Below, in pieces: positions 45,239-52,842 of a stretch of DNA of 64,000 nucleotides (positions are counted from its first letter, which is position 1; the number at the start of each line of letters is the position of its first letter). A program made the translations under genes and the position numbers. Location: IMG/VR virus record IMGVR_UViG_3300035703_000010, positions 1-64,000 of that record. One strand, given 5' to 3'. The stretch is from a virus. The notes under the pieces were generated by a model, which was not told the origin of the DNA, made no database searches, and saw nothing but the letters and a program-made list of their open reading frames with translations.

Positions 45239-47175
45239 TTTTTATTCCTGTTTAACATGATTTTTGGTTGCGCTTTTTCAACTGTTAAATGAGGAGTTGT
45301 AGTTTTGCCATCCCATTTTTGATGCCAAATCCATCCGCCTAATTTTTCTTTAAGCTCTTTAGCTCTTTTTTCAATCATTTCGTCAGTAACTTCTTGCCAA
45401 GGATGATCAAACATCATATTTGAAGCTGAAGTATCTTCGTATTTTTTACCAGATAATGATTCCCAATGTTTTGTCCAATAATCTTTATATAATTTGATCT
45501 TTCTTTCAAGATTATACCAGCTATAATGAAAAACGCCTGGTAAATTATTAACGACATTATTAAACCAAGCATTATAGTCTTTTAATGCTTTTTGATTTCC
45601 TAATAATGCAGATCTTCTTATTTGATCTGCTTCTGCAGTATAGAATGTAACATGATTGATTCTATTTCCAGTTTTAGAATCAATCATGTCGCAACCATCT
45701 GTACCTTCAGCTGCATACAAATCTCCGTTAGAGTCATATCTTCTAAGTTCAACAGGAATGCCATGAGTTATGTTTTGCTTATTTCTACTTAACCTCCACT
45801 TCCAAGGCATGATATCAAGTCGAACCTTTTCAGGACCACCCCAATACTCAATGACTGGTAATGATATTAAATCAACATTTGCTGGAAACTTTGAACACAA
45901 ATCAATTATTTTTTCTGCATCTGACTCATGAACAATTTCATCTGAATCCATTTGCCAACAGAAAGTTGATTTACACATGGATCTTGCTTCTGCTTTTTGC
46001 ATTCCATCAAACACTGCAAATCGTGGATGGTTCCAATCTCTATGAATTTGTTTTATGACAATCTTGTCATTTTTTTCAGATAATTCTTTTAGTTTTTCCC
46101 ATGTGCCGTCAGAAGAACCTCCATCTACAACACATACTTCTTCGCAAAATTGAAGCATAGATTCGATGCATTCTACAAAAGGATAGTCTTGTTTAATGCA
46201 ATTATATACAGTTGTGTATCCACTTATAGATGGCTTATAATCCATCATCTTCTTTATTCCATTCCAAAAAATTGTTGGAGCTGTAAAAAGATATTCTTCA
46301 ATTTCTTTGATGTTTTCTGTATTAAACCATTCTTCATCTTTGTGTTGAACGTTATCATTAAGATGAAGCTTACATCCTAACAATTTTGCTTCTATAACCA
46401 TTCTTGGACACGTATCTTTTCCTTCAGGAAGATATACAAATCCTTCTGCTTTCGAAAACCTATTTAGCATTTCATCATATGAAATATTCCAAACTACGTC
46501 ATGCTCTTTTTTATTTTCTTGGCACCAAAGTTTCGCATTTTTAGCTCCTTTTACCCAAGAATCTGATCCAAGTACTATCCAAGATTTTCTAGGCGTAGAA
46601 GATGAATTAGATTGTTCTCTAAGAAGCTTGATCATTCCTAGAGTATTTTTTGAAAATACGCTGGATAAAACAATGTTCGTTTTTTCTAATAAAAATGGGA
46701 ATAAATTTAGATACCACTCTTTTTGAGCTTCTGACATCCACCATAGTCCTCTAGAACCATAGTAGAAAGCTGATATCAATTTTCCATTAAGTTGTTCTTG
46801 ACAATCGCAATCTTTTCCTGATGCTGATTTATGTTTTTCTGGGGATCTATATCGACAGTATTTATAGTCGTATTCTAATATGCTATATTTTAAATTTCCT
46901 ATGATGGTAGGAATTAATTCTGGATTCAATTGAGCAAAATTTCCAAATATCCAGAATTTGTCGACGCCTTGTTTAAGAAGATCTAAACTTAAATCTTTTG
47001 ATAAAATTTTTGTGTACGGAAGAGGACATTCATCTATTAAAGCTTGAGTTGTTAATTCTGCTCCTCCGACATAATGCTCTGCAAAAAGATCAGCAACAAA
47101 AATTATCTTTGCATCTTGTGGGATAGATAAATCTATCATTTTTGTGCTAAAAATACTTTCATTAAAGTTATTCAA
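45235..47175 (-). CDS. Two-domain glycosyltransferase (GT-B-like plus GT2)
   Basis: A 646-residue fusion and the first gene after the late promoter. Residues about 22-310 look like a GT-B half enzyme (IIFVADLFAEHYVGGAELT, then WIVLGSDSWVKGAKNAKLW and CPRMVIEAKLLGCKLHLND near 256-274). From about 317 a complete GT2 domain follows: VVDGGSSDGTWEKL (349-362) and WQMDSDEIVH (407-416). The start is TTG at 47175 with GAGGG four bases upstream; the first ATG is 12 codons later and lacks such a site. Two transfers on one chain could be done by one protein. Donors unknown. Confidence 0.8.
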   Translation of the reverse strand: MNNFNESIFSTKMIDLSIPQDAKIIFVADLFAEHYVGGAELTTQALIDECPLPYTKILSKDLSLDLLKQGVDKFWIFGNFAQLNPELIPTIIGNLKYSILEYDYKYCRYRSPEKHKSASGKDCDCQEQLNGKLISAFYYGSRGLWWMSEAQKEWYLNLFPFLLEKTNIVLSSVFSKNTLGMIKLLREQSNSSSTPRKSWIVLGSDSWVKGAKNAKLWCQENKKEHDVVWNISYDEMLNRFSKAEGFVYLPEGKDTCPRMVIEAKLLGCKLHLNDNVQHKDEEWFNTENIKEIEEYLFTAPTIFWNGIKKMMDYKPSISGYTTVYNCIKQDYPFVECIESMLQFCEEVCVVDGGSSDGTWEKLKELSEKNDKIVIKQIHRDWNHPRFAVFDGMQKAEARSMCKSTFCWQMDSDEIVHESDAEKIIDLCSKFPANVDLISLPVIEYWGGPEKVRLDIMPWKWRLSRNKQNITHGIPVELRRYDSNGDLYAAEGTDGCDMIDSKTGNRINHVTFYTAEADQIRRSALLGNQKALKDYNAWFNNVVNNLPGVFHYSWYNLERKIKLYKDYWTKHWESLSGKKYEDTSASNMMFDHPWQEVTDEMIEKRAKELKEKLGGWIWHQKWDGKTTTPHLTVEKAQPKIMLNRNKK

Positions 47176-47300
47176 TTTTCCCTCAAAAATTACTGTTAAA
47201 GAATATTTAATTAAAGATCTAATTCTTATTAGATTTATTCTAAGAAATATCTTAGATATAGATCTATTGTCTTTATAGATTATTTATAATAGCTAAATAA
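47176..47300. promoter_or_regulatory. Divergent intergenic control region
   Basis: A 125-base, very AT-rich spacer between the leftward glycan/tail unit and the rightward unit. It contains small inverted repeats (ATCTAA with TTAGAT; TTCTTA with TAAGAA) and two AGATCT sites. A TATAAT (47285-47290, plus strand) overlaps the minus-strand late octamer, so rightward and leftward initiation could exclude each other; I see no good -35 for the rightward one. Confidence 0.5.
47281..47288 (-). promoter_or_regulatory. T4-type late promoter octamer for glycan/tail unit
   Basis: The minus strand reads TATAAATA, exact match to the T4 late octamer, 106 bases upstream of the TTG start at 47175. It points into the continuous leftward series that includes the glycosyltransferases, sigma factor and baseplate genes. 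This is the second exact copy in the window, also at the head of a leftward unit. Confidence 0.65.
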
Positions 47301-47312
47301 ATGAGGTTGTAT

Positions 47313-47933
47313 ATGCCTAGGGGAAAAAATAGCGAAAAAAGTAATTCACTTATGAAAAAAGCTGGACGTCCTAGGAAATATCAATCTTCTGTAGAAGAAG
47401 TTGAACAAGGCTCAGAACATTCAAAAAAAGCTATTGAAACTATTGAAAATAGTTATAAACAAATCATGGAAATGCAAGATAGAATCTTGTCAGCCCCAGC
47501 GATGAATGGTGGATTTACAACTTTGATGTATAAGGTTGAGAACATAGAAAAATCTCAAAGCCAGCTGGTACAAAAAGTTGATCAAATTCATGGAGTTCTT
47601 TACGAACCTGACACAGGCTTGTATGCCAGGCTAAAAAAAGTAGAAAATGATTGCGCTCCAAACGAAATGATAGATGAAATCGAAAAAGATATTCAAGAAA
47701 TAAAGCTTTGGAAAAACTCAGAAGAAAAGCAATCTGAAAAAGAAGAAGTTAAAGACGTAGAAAAAGAAAAAATCTTATCCGATCATGAGACGACAATAAA
47801 AGATCTACAAAGAAGCATAAACAAATACAATGCAGCAACGAAATGGATTGCTGTATCTTTAGGCGGCGGCATAATAAGCATGATTATTAAACTCATATAT
47901 GAATATGTTAGTGGTCACGTAAAAATAGTTTGA
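47313..47933 (+). CDS. Membrane-anchored coiled-coil protein
   Basis: A 206-residue protein: basic N-terminus with an AT-hook-like GRPRK (near residue 18), long heptad-like coiled coil (about 28-170), and a single C-terminal transmembrane helix (WIAVSLGGGIISMIIKLIYEYV). The tail-anchor topology puts the coiled coil in the cytoplasm. Start chosen at ATG 47313 because GAGGT precedes it; an in-frame ATG at 47301 contains that site. A basic motif plus membrane anchor could tether DNA or replication machinery to the membrane, or it may be a lysis accessory; this is inference. Confidence 0.6.
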   Translation: MPRGKNSEKSNSLMKKAGRPRKYQSSVEEVEQGSEHSKKAIETIENSYKQIMEMQDRILSAPAMNGGFTTLMYKVENIEKSQSQLVQKVDQIHGVLYEPDTGLYARLKKVENDCAPNEMIDEIEKDIQEIKLWKNSEEKQSEKEEVKDVEKEKILSDHETTIKDLQRSINKYNAATKWIAVSLGGGIISMIIKLIYEYVSGHVKIV

Positions 47934-47966
47934 ACATCATCAATAAATTGAAACATAATAAAAATT

Positions 47967-49166
47967 ATGTCAGTTTTTCTAAACGAAGAAGTATCTTTAA
48001 AGATATCTTACGTTTTTAAAAAGCTTAAAGAAATTATTGAAAATTCAAAAAATTCTATATCATCAAAAAAAGAAAAAGTTTTGTTTAAAACAGACATACA
48101 GGCATGTTTAAACTATAAGTTTGAAGATGCTTTAGAAGAATCTATTAAAAAAATTATAATTGATCATGCTTTTAAAGCAGAGCAATTATCTCCTGGTTCT
48201 TTTAAAGAAACTATTTTAATTTCTAATGATTTATTGATGAATGAAAATAGAAATGAACATGATGTAAAAGTTTCATTCCATCCAAAATTAGAAGATTTAA
48301 AAAAAATAATTGATGTGTTTTCTACAGATGAAGTTGTTTCAGCTTTATGTTTTGAAGCTATAAATTTATCTGGATTTGGCGGAAAAATTTCTATAGAAAA
48401 AAGTTTAAATTCTGAGACGTCTGTTGAACTTATTGACGGATATTCGTTTAAACATGATAACTTAGGAATTCATCCAATAAAAATAAAAAAGCCTAGAATT
48501 ATTTGCATTGATGGATATATCGAATCTGTTTCTGAAGCAAACTTATTGTTTGAAGGAGCTGTGCAATTAAAACATCCACTAATTCTAGTTTGTAGAGGAA
48601 TGAGTGATGAAGTTCTTCAAACAATAAAAGTTAACAAGGATAGAAAAACTATGTTTATTTATCCTATTAAAATACCTTTTGATTTGCAAGGAATTAATAC
48701 AATAGCTGATATTAGCACTGTGATAGGATTAAATCCAGTATCTTGTAATTTAGGTGATCTTATATCTGCTACAAAAATAGAAGATTCGGTAGAAATAGAT
48801 GAGATTTTTATTACTGGAAATTCTTTAATAATAAAGAATTCAAAAACTAGAAAAAATGTTAACTTACATTTAAGATCTTTAATAGAAAAAAGACATTCTT
48901 CGAATGTTGATGTAGAAGAGTTATTAACAGTTAGAATAAAATCATTATCCAATAATTGTGTAATTATAAGATTGCCTAATGATTCAAAGTATGTATCAAC
49001 TTCTCAATCAATTGATTATGTACTTAGGTCAGTAAAATCTATGCTAGATTATGGGATATTTTTTGACAATAATAAAATTAAACTTTATGGAAGTCGCCAA
49101 TTTTCTATTGACATGTCGAAAAAACTTTATTCTTTAATAAAAAACATTCATGCATTTTTAGAGTAA
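47967..49166 (+). CDS. Degenerate GroEL-like (group I chaperonin-fold) protein without ATP site
   Basis: A 399-residue protein, against about 548 in GroEL. Alignment by eye: residues 51-92 follow the GroEL helix [22 protein letters not shown], but the GDGTTT nucleotide motif is replaced by PGSFKE (76-81). Residues 119-162 match the [31 protein letters not shown] part (STDEVVSALCFEAINLSGFGGKISIEKS, then VELIDGYSF). Residues 170-290 match the apical domain (LILVCRGMSDEVLQTIKVN; ISTVIGLNPVS). Residues 315-365 match the closing helix region up to the Gly-rich loop, which is lost. The GPKGRNV loop is SSKKEKV. So the fold is probably kept but ATP use lost; a passive holder or adaptor is possible. 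Confidence 0.78.
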   Translation: MSVFLNEEVSLKISYVFKKLKEIIENSKNSISSKKEKVLFKTDIQACLNYKFEDALEESIKKIIIDHAFKAEQLSPGSFKETILISNDLLMNENRNEHDVKVSFHPKLEDLKKIIDVFSTDEVVSALCFEAINLSGFGGKISIEKSLNSETSVELIDGYSFKHDNLGIHPIKIKKPRIICIDGYIESVSEANLLFEGAVQLKHPLILVCRGMSDEVLQTIKVNKDRKTMFIYPIKIPFDLQGINTIADISTVIGLNPVSCNLGDLISATKIEDSVEIDEIFITGNSLIIKNSKTRKNVNLHLRSLIEKRHSSNVDVEELLTVRIKSLSNNCVIIRLPNDSKYVSTSQSIDYVLRSVKSMLDYGIFFDNNKIKLYGSRQFSIDMSKKLYSLIKNIHAFLE

Positions 49167-49170
49167 AAAC

Positions 49171-49185
49171 ATCTTTTGTAAAGAT
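49171..49185 (+). terminator. Small hairpin after the chaperonin-like gene
   Basis: ATCTTT (49171-49176) pairs with AAAGAT (49180-49185) across a 3-base loop, five bases after the stop. It is short, AT-only in the loop and lacks a clear T-tract, so it is at most a weak terminator or RNA-processing signal. Confidence 0.22.
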
Positions 49186-49227
49186 TTCCAGTTTACTTTG
49201 TTAAAGATGATGCATAACATATAGATT

Positions 49228-49491
49228 ATGTCAAACGTAAATTTAGATAAAGCTTCTTGGGAATTAGTTGAAGTGTTGAAAGATACTGCTAAGAAAAATC
49301 TTCTTAACGCTGTAAAAAATGATCAACTTAAATTAGATCAAGAAATTTTACCAAAACTTTTTACCTTGATTGATTCTTCAATGTCTGAAGGTTATAATAA
49401 AAGTTATAAAGCTTTTTCAACAAAGTTTTTAAAAGTAAGCAAAGATTTAGCTGCTACAGCTGATAAAGATTCTTTAAAAAAAAGAAAGTGA
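49228..49491 (+). CDS. Small helical protein, unknown function
   Basis: An 87-residue lysine-rich protein, helical throughout by eye, with a basic C-terminal SLKKRK tail. No family recognised. It sits between the chaperonin-like gene and a zinc-ribbon-like protein in the rightward unit. Confidence 0.55.
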   Translation: MSNVNLDKASWELVEVLKDTAKKNLLNAVKNDQLKLDQEILPKLFTLIDSSMSEGYNKSYKAFSTKFLKVSKDLAATADKDSLKKRK

Positions 49492-49507
49492 ACTTCTTTA
49501 AAAGAAT

Positions 49508-49984
49508 ATGGCTATCTTTGGTCAAAAACACTTAATAAAGTGTAGATGCGTATTACCACAGTTTAAAAACTCTTCAGACCCAGAGAAAAAACAACATAGA
49601 TTCACTGTTTTTTCAGAAATTGTTGATGATGTTGTTAAACAAAAATTTTCTCAATGTAACAATTGCGGTCTTATTCATAAAGTTACAGATATATGCACTT
49701 CTGAAATAATGTCAGGTAAAGAAGCAATGTCATCAATTTTAACAATTGAAGATATAAAGTCGGGTCTTCATCCTTCTTTAACTTCAATTCTTGAAAGATA
49801 TCAATGTGATTTACCTACATGGGAACAAGCACAATTTATTACGGAAAATAAGCGTTGGGGTGAAATAATCATCTTAACTAGCGACGTTGAAGATGACTCT
49901 AAAGTTATAAAATATCTTAGAGTTTTAGGGGAAACTTTATTTAAAGTTGATTCTCATTCTAGAAAAGAAACATTAGGTGTTTGA
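49508..49984 (+). CDS. Zinc-ribbon-like protein of unknown function
   Basis: A 158-residue protein with CxC at residues 12 and 14 and CxxC at 50 and 53, a likely zinc-binding set, followed by a His-rich LIHKVTDIC. The second half has a WEQAQF-type helix and beta strands. I recall similar zinc-containing proteins in T4-like marine phages but cannot name a function. Ends one base before the next start. Confidence 0.6.
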   Translation: MAIFGQKHLIKCRCVLPQFKNSSDPEKKQHRFTVFSEIVDDVVKQKFSQCNNCGLIHKVTDICTSEIMSGKEAMSSILTIEDIKSGLHPSLTSILERYQCDLPTWEQAQFITENKRWGEIIILTSDVEDDSKVIKYLRVLGETLFKVDSHSRKETLGV

Positions 49985-49985
49985 T

Positions 49986-50225
49986 ATGCATTATGGACAA
50001 TTATCTTCAGAAAAATCAGCTAAAGAAAATGAAGATTGCAGAAGAATTGTAAAAGAAATTTTAAATGTAGGATTGACTCAACGTCAACATATGTTTCTTA
50101 TTTATTTACTTTCTCTTGAATTAGAAAACATTGAATACGTACAAGCTTTAGCGGATACTATTAAAGAAATAGCTGGAGATCAGATTTTTATTTCAAAGAG
50201 AGAAGAAAATGGGACGAACAGTTGA
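49986..50225 (+). CDS. Small helical protein, unknown function
   Basis: A 79-residue, helical, charged protein. Start set at ATG 49986, which follows the previous stop by one base and has AGGTG upstream; an in-frame GTG at 49977 is less likely. Its end overlaps the ClpP-like start by 17 bases, so they are probably coupled. No family recognised. Confidence 0.55.
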   Translation: MHYGQLSSEKSAKENEDCRRIVKEILNVGLTQRQHMFLIYLLSLELENIEYVQALADTIKEIAGDQIFISKREENGTNS

Positions 50226-50814
50226 ACCTCAAAATTTGCGAACCGCTCATTCAGGAAAAACAAACTCAGATGGGCAAGATGCTGCTATATTAATGTCTCC
50301 AAGCGAAGATTCTAGAATAGTAGTTCTTTATGGAGGAGTAAGCGAGCAATCAATAGCTGCAACTATAGTTCAACTTCTTTATTTAGCAAATCAAAATCAT
50401 AAACCAATTCATCTTGTAGTTTCTACTTATGGCGGATCAGTTGATGAGATGTTTTCTCTTTATGACACTATTAAGTTTTTACCATGTCCAGTTCACACTA
50501 TCGCTCTAGGCAAAGTTATGTCTGCCGGCGTTCTATTGTTGGCCTCGGGCGTCAAAGGCAAAAGAATGATTGGTTCATCTGCTAGACTTATGATGCATCC
50601 AATTTCAGGCGGATTTTATGGAAACGTTTTTGAATCAGTAAATGAGACAAATGAACATAAGAGACTTCATCATTTAATGACTACAGCTCTTCAAGATGAA
50701 ACAAAGATGACAGTTGAGCAAATTGAATCGATCATGAAGTCAGGTCATGATTACTATCTGACCCCTGAAGATGCGATAAAGTTAGGAATCGTCGACAAAA
50801 TCATCGGCAAATGA
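50209..50814 (+). CDS. ClpP-like serine protease
   Basis: A 201-residue S14-family protease. The catalytic triad looks complete: Ser105 in KVMSAGVLLLASG, His130 in RLMMHPISGG, and Asp181 in SGHDYYLTPEDA. The oxyanion-loop sequence STYGGSVDEMFSLYDTIK is typical. ClpP normally forms a double ring fed by a Clp ATPase. Here no Clp ATPase is seen, so either the host ATPase is used or the enzyme acts alone on phage proteins. ClpP-like enzymes often act as prohead proteases in tailed phages. Confidence 0.9.
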   Translation: MGRTVEPQNLRTAHSGKTNSDGQDAAILMSPSEDSRIVVLYGGVSEQSIAATIVQLLYLANQNHKPIHLVVSTYGGSVDEMFSLYDTIKFLPCPVHTIALGKVMSAGVLLLASGVKGKRMIGSSARLMMHPISGGFYGNVFESVNETNEHKRLHHLMTTALQDETKMTVEQIESIMKSGHDYYLTPEDAIKLGIVDKIIGK

Positions 50815-50853
50815 TTGTGCAATGTTTGCAGGATTAGTTGTACCTTTGTACGC

Positions 50854-52500
50854 ATGCCTCTTAACGATTATGTAAGATATTTTCCTTTTCAAAAGATCAG
50901 AAAAGAGCAATCTAAAGCCATCGAATTTGCTTTAGATTCTTATGAATCTGGAAAAAGATTTGTAATTCTTGAATTAGGTACTGGAGTTGGAAAATCAGCA
51001 ATTGGAATTACAATTGCTAGATACATGGAGGCACATGGATCAAGAATTAGAGATCAAAAAGGAGATTTGATGACAGGATCATATGTCATCACGACTCAAA
51101 AAATTCTTCAAGAACAATATCTTAGAGACTTTGGTGGTAGTCCTACAAAATCTTCTTTAGTAAGATCGATTAAGTCTAGTTCAAATTATCAGTGTTCATT
51201 TTATCCTGATCAAACATGCGCAGAATCTAGAAGATTGCTAAGTAGCCTTACGAAACAATTAAGTGGAACTGAATTTCAAAAGCAATGTAAAAACCAATGT
51301 CCTTACGCTTTAGAAAAGCAAGAATTCATTGATTCACCAATTTCAGTAACAAACTTTTCTTATTTTCTTGCAGAAACAATGTATGCTGGAAAATTAGAAC
51401 CAAGAGGATTGTTGGTTGTTGATGAAGCGCATAATACAGAAACTGAATTAGGAAAATTCATTGAAGTAACTTTTTCAGAAAAGTTTGCTAGAGATGTTTT
51501 GAAATGTAAGTTACCAAAAAGTTTAGATCAAGAATCTGTTTTTGAATGGGTAAGTAAAACCTACAAAAAAGCAGCTTCAAAGTATTCTAAAGAACTAGAA
51601 AAAAACTTAGCAAAACTTAGTGGTGATATTGAAGGATATGGATCGTTTTCTAAGCAATACGAAATGCTGGACAAACATGTTTGCAAGGTTAATCGATTTT
51701 TAGAAGTTTATAAATCGAACAATTGGGTGATGAACGTTTCATACCCATCTCCTGACAACAAGAAAGCCGGAAAAAAATTCGAATTTAAACCTATTGATGT
51801 TTCACCATATAGTCATGATGTATTTTTTAAACATGGTGGAAGAGTCTTATTGATGTCCGCAACGATTGTTAACAAAGAAATATTTTGCGAGTCTTTAGGA
51901 ATACATCACGATGATGTTGCATTTTTGAATATTCCATCACCATTTCCTATTGAAAATAGACCAATTCATTTTATTCCTGTTGGTTCAATGTCTAAAAGTA
52001 GCATTGATCAAACGTTGCCTAAGATGGCAGAAGCAGTTAAGATGCTTTTAGAAAAACATTCAAATGAAAAAGGAATAATTCATTGTTCAAATTACAAGGT
52101 TGCAAAATTTATCAATGAATCGCTTGTTTCTCATAGGGTTCTTATGCATGATTCTTCAAATCGTGATCAAATGTTAAAGATTCATTTAGAATCTTCTGAA
52201 CCAACTGTTTTATTGAGTCCATCTATGATGGAAGGTGTCGATTTATTTGATGATCATAGCAGATTTCAAATAATTTGCAAAATTCCATTCCCTTATTTAG
52301 GAGATCTAGTCGTAAAGAAGAGAATGGAAAAAAATAAATTTTGGTATCCTTATATGACAGCTAAATCCGTGATTCAGTCATTAGGAAGATCAATTAGAAA
52401 TGAAAAAGATCACGCGGTCTCTTACATACTAGACGGAGATTGGGATAGATTTTTTAAAATGAATAGAACTATGTTTCCAGATGATTTTGTCATATCATAA
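50854..52500 (+). CDS. XPD/DinG-like superfamily 2 helicase with Fe-S cluster
   Basis: A 548-residue DNA helicase. Seen: Walker A GTGVGKSA (42-49), four Cys at 114, 122, 145 and 149, the position of the Fe-S domain of XPD/DinG, DEAH at 190-193, LLMSATI, and the C-terminal motif VI region SVIQSLGRSIRNEKD. XPD/DinG enzymes unwind DNA 5' to 3' and resolve repair or R-loop structures. Start chosen at ATG 50854, the first Met giving a canonical N-terminus; a TTG at 50815 would add 13 residues. It follows ClpP with only about 39 bases between. Confidence 0.88.
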   Translation: MPLNDYVRYFPFQKIRKEQSKAIEFALDSYESGKRFVILELGTGVGKSAIGITIARYMEAHGSRIRDQKGDLMTGSYVITTQKILQEQYLRDFGGSPTKSSLVRSIKSSSNYQCSFYPDQTCAESRRLLSSLTKQLSGTEFQKQCKNQCPYALEKQEFIDSPISVTNFSYFLAETMYAGKLEPRGLLVVDEAHNTETELGKFIEVTFSEKFARDVLKCKLPKSLDQESVFEWVSKTYKKAASKYSKELEKNLAKLSGDIEGYGSFSKQYEMLDKHVCKVNRFLEVYKSNNWVMNVSYPSPDNKKAGKKFEFKPIDVSPYSHDVFFKHGGRVLLMSATIVNKEIFCESLGIHHDDVAFLNIPSPFPIENRPIHFIPVGSMSKSSIDQTLPKMAEAVKMLLEKHSNEKGIIHCSNYKVAKFINESLVSHRVLMHDSSNRDQMLKIHLESSEPTVLLSPSMMEGVDLFDDHSRFQIICKIPFPYLGDLVVKKRMEKNKFWYPYMTAKSVIQSLGRSIRNEKDHAVSYILDGDWDRFFKMNRTMFPDDFVIS

Positions 52501-52540
52501 ATTTTACTCTTGATTCATGATGCCTATATTTTTCGTCAGG

Positions 52541-52546
52541 AGGATA
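52541..52546 (+). promoter_or_regulatory. Strong ribosome binding site for Hc1-like gene
   Basis: AGGAGG or very close to it lies about eight bases before the ATG at 52554, among the best matches in the window and consistent with high expression of a DNA-binding structural protein. Confidence 0.5.
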
Positions 52547-52553
52547 ATCCAAA

Positions 52554-52754
52554 ATGTCAGAAAATGAAGTTTTAGCAAAGTGGTCAGATCTTAAATCTCT
52601 AGTAGAAGCTCTAGAGCATGATGTTGCAAAGAACGCAAAAGGTACTGCAGCTGCAGGCGTTAGAGTAAGAAAAGGTCTTAGAGATTTAAAGGTAAAAGCA
52701 GGAGAACTTGTTAAGTTAACTCTTACTTTAGACAAGACCAAGAAAAAGGATTGA
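52554..52754 (+). CDS. Histone H1-like (Hc1-family) DNA-binding protein
   Basis: A 66-residue protein matching the Hc1/bacterial histone H1-like pattern: LKSLVEALEHDVAKNAKGTAAAGVRVRKGLRDLKVKAGELVKLTL, in which an acidic-to-basic amphipathic helix is followed by KGxxAAGxRxRKxLxxLK. Chlamydial Hc1 and similar small proteins of Bacteroidetes compact DNA. The C-terminal Lys-rich tail of longer members is reduced here to TKKKD. A strong Shine-Dalgarno precedes the start. It may organise phage DNA during replication or packaging. The family is recognised by pattern; binding is inferred. Confidence 0.72.
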   Translation: MSENEVLAKWSDLKSLVEALEHDVAKNAKGTAAAGVRVRKGLRDLKVKAGELVKLTLTLDKTKKKD

Positions 52755-52776
52755 TTTTAAATTGGTCAGTATTTGA

Positions 52777-52808
52777 AATGGGATACATATATGTTTGTGT
52801 ATCCCATT
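52777..52808 (+). terminator. Hairpin terminator after the histone-like gene
   Basis: AATGGGATACA (52777-52787) pairs perfectly with TGTATCCCATT (52798-52808) across a 10-base loop, then GTTATTT follows. Eleven base pairs with a G/C-containing core is the strongest intrinsic terminator candidate in the window, although the T-tract is broken. Confidence 0.6.
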
Positions 52809-52842
52809 GTTATTTAACAAGTACTTAACTAAGAGGTTTTAA

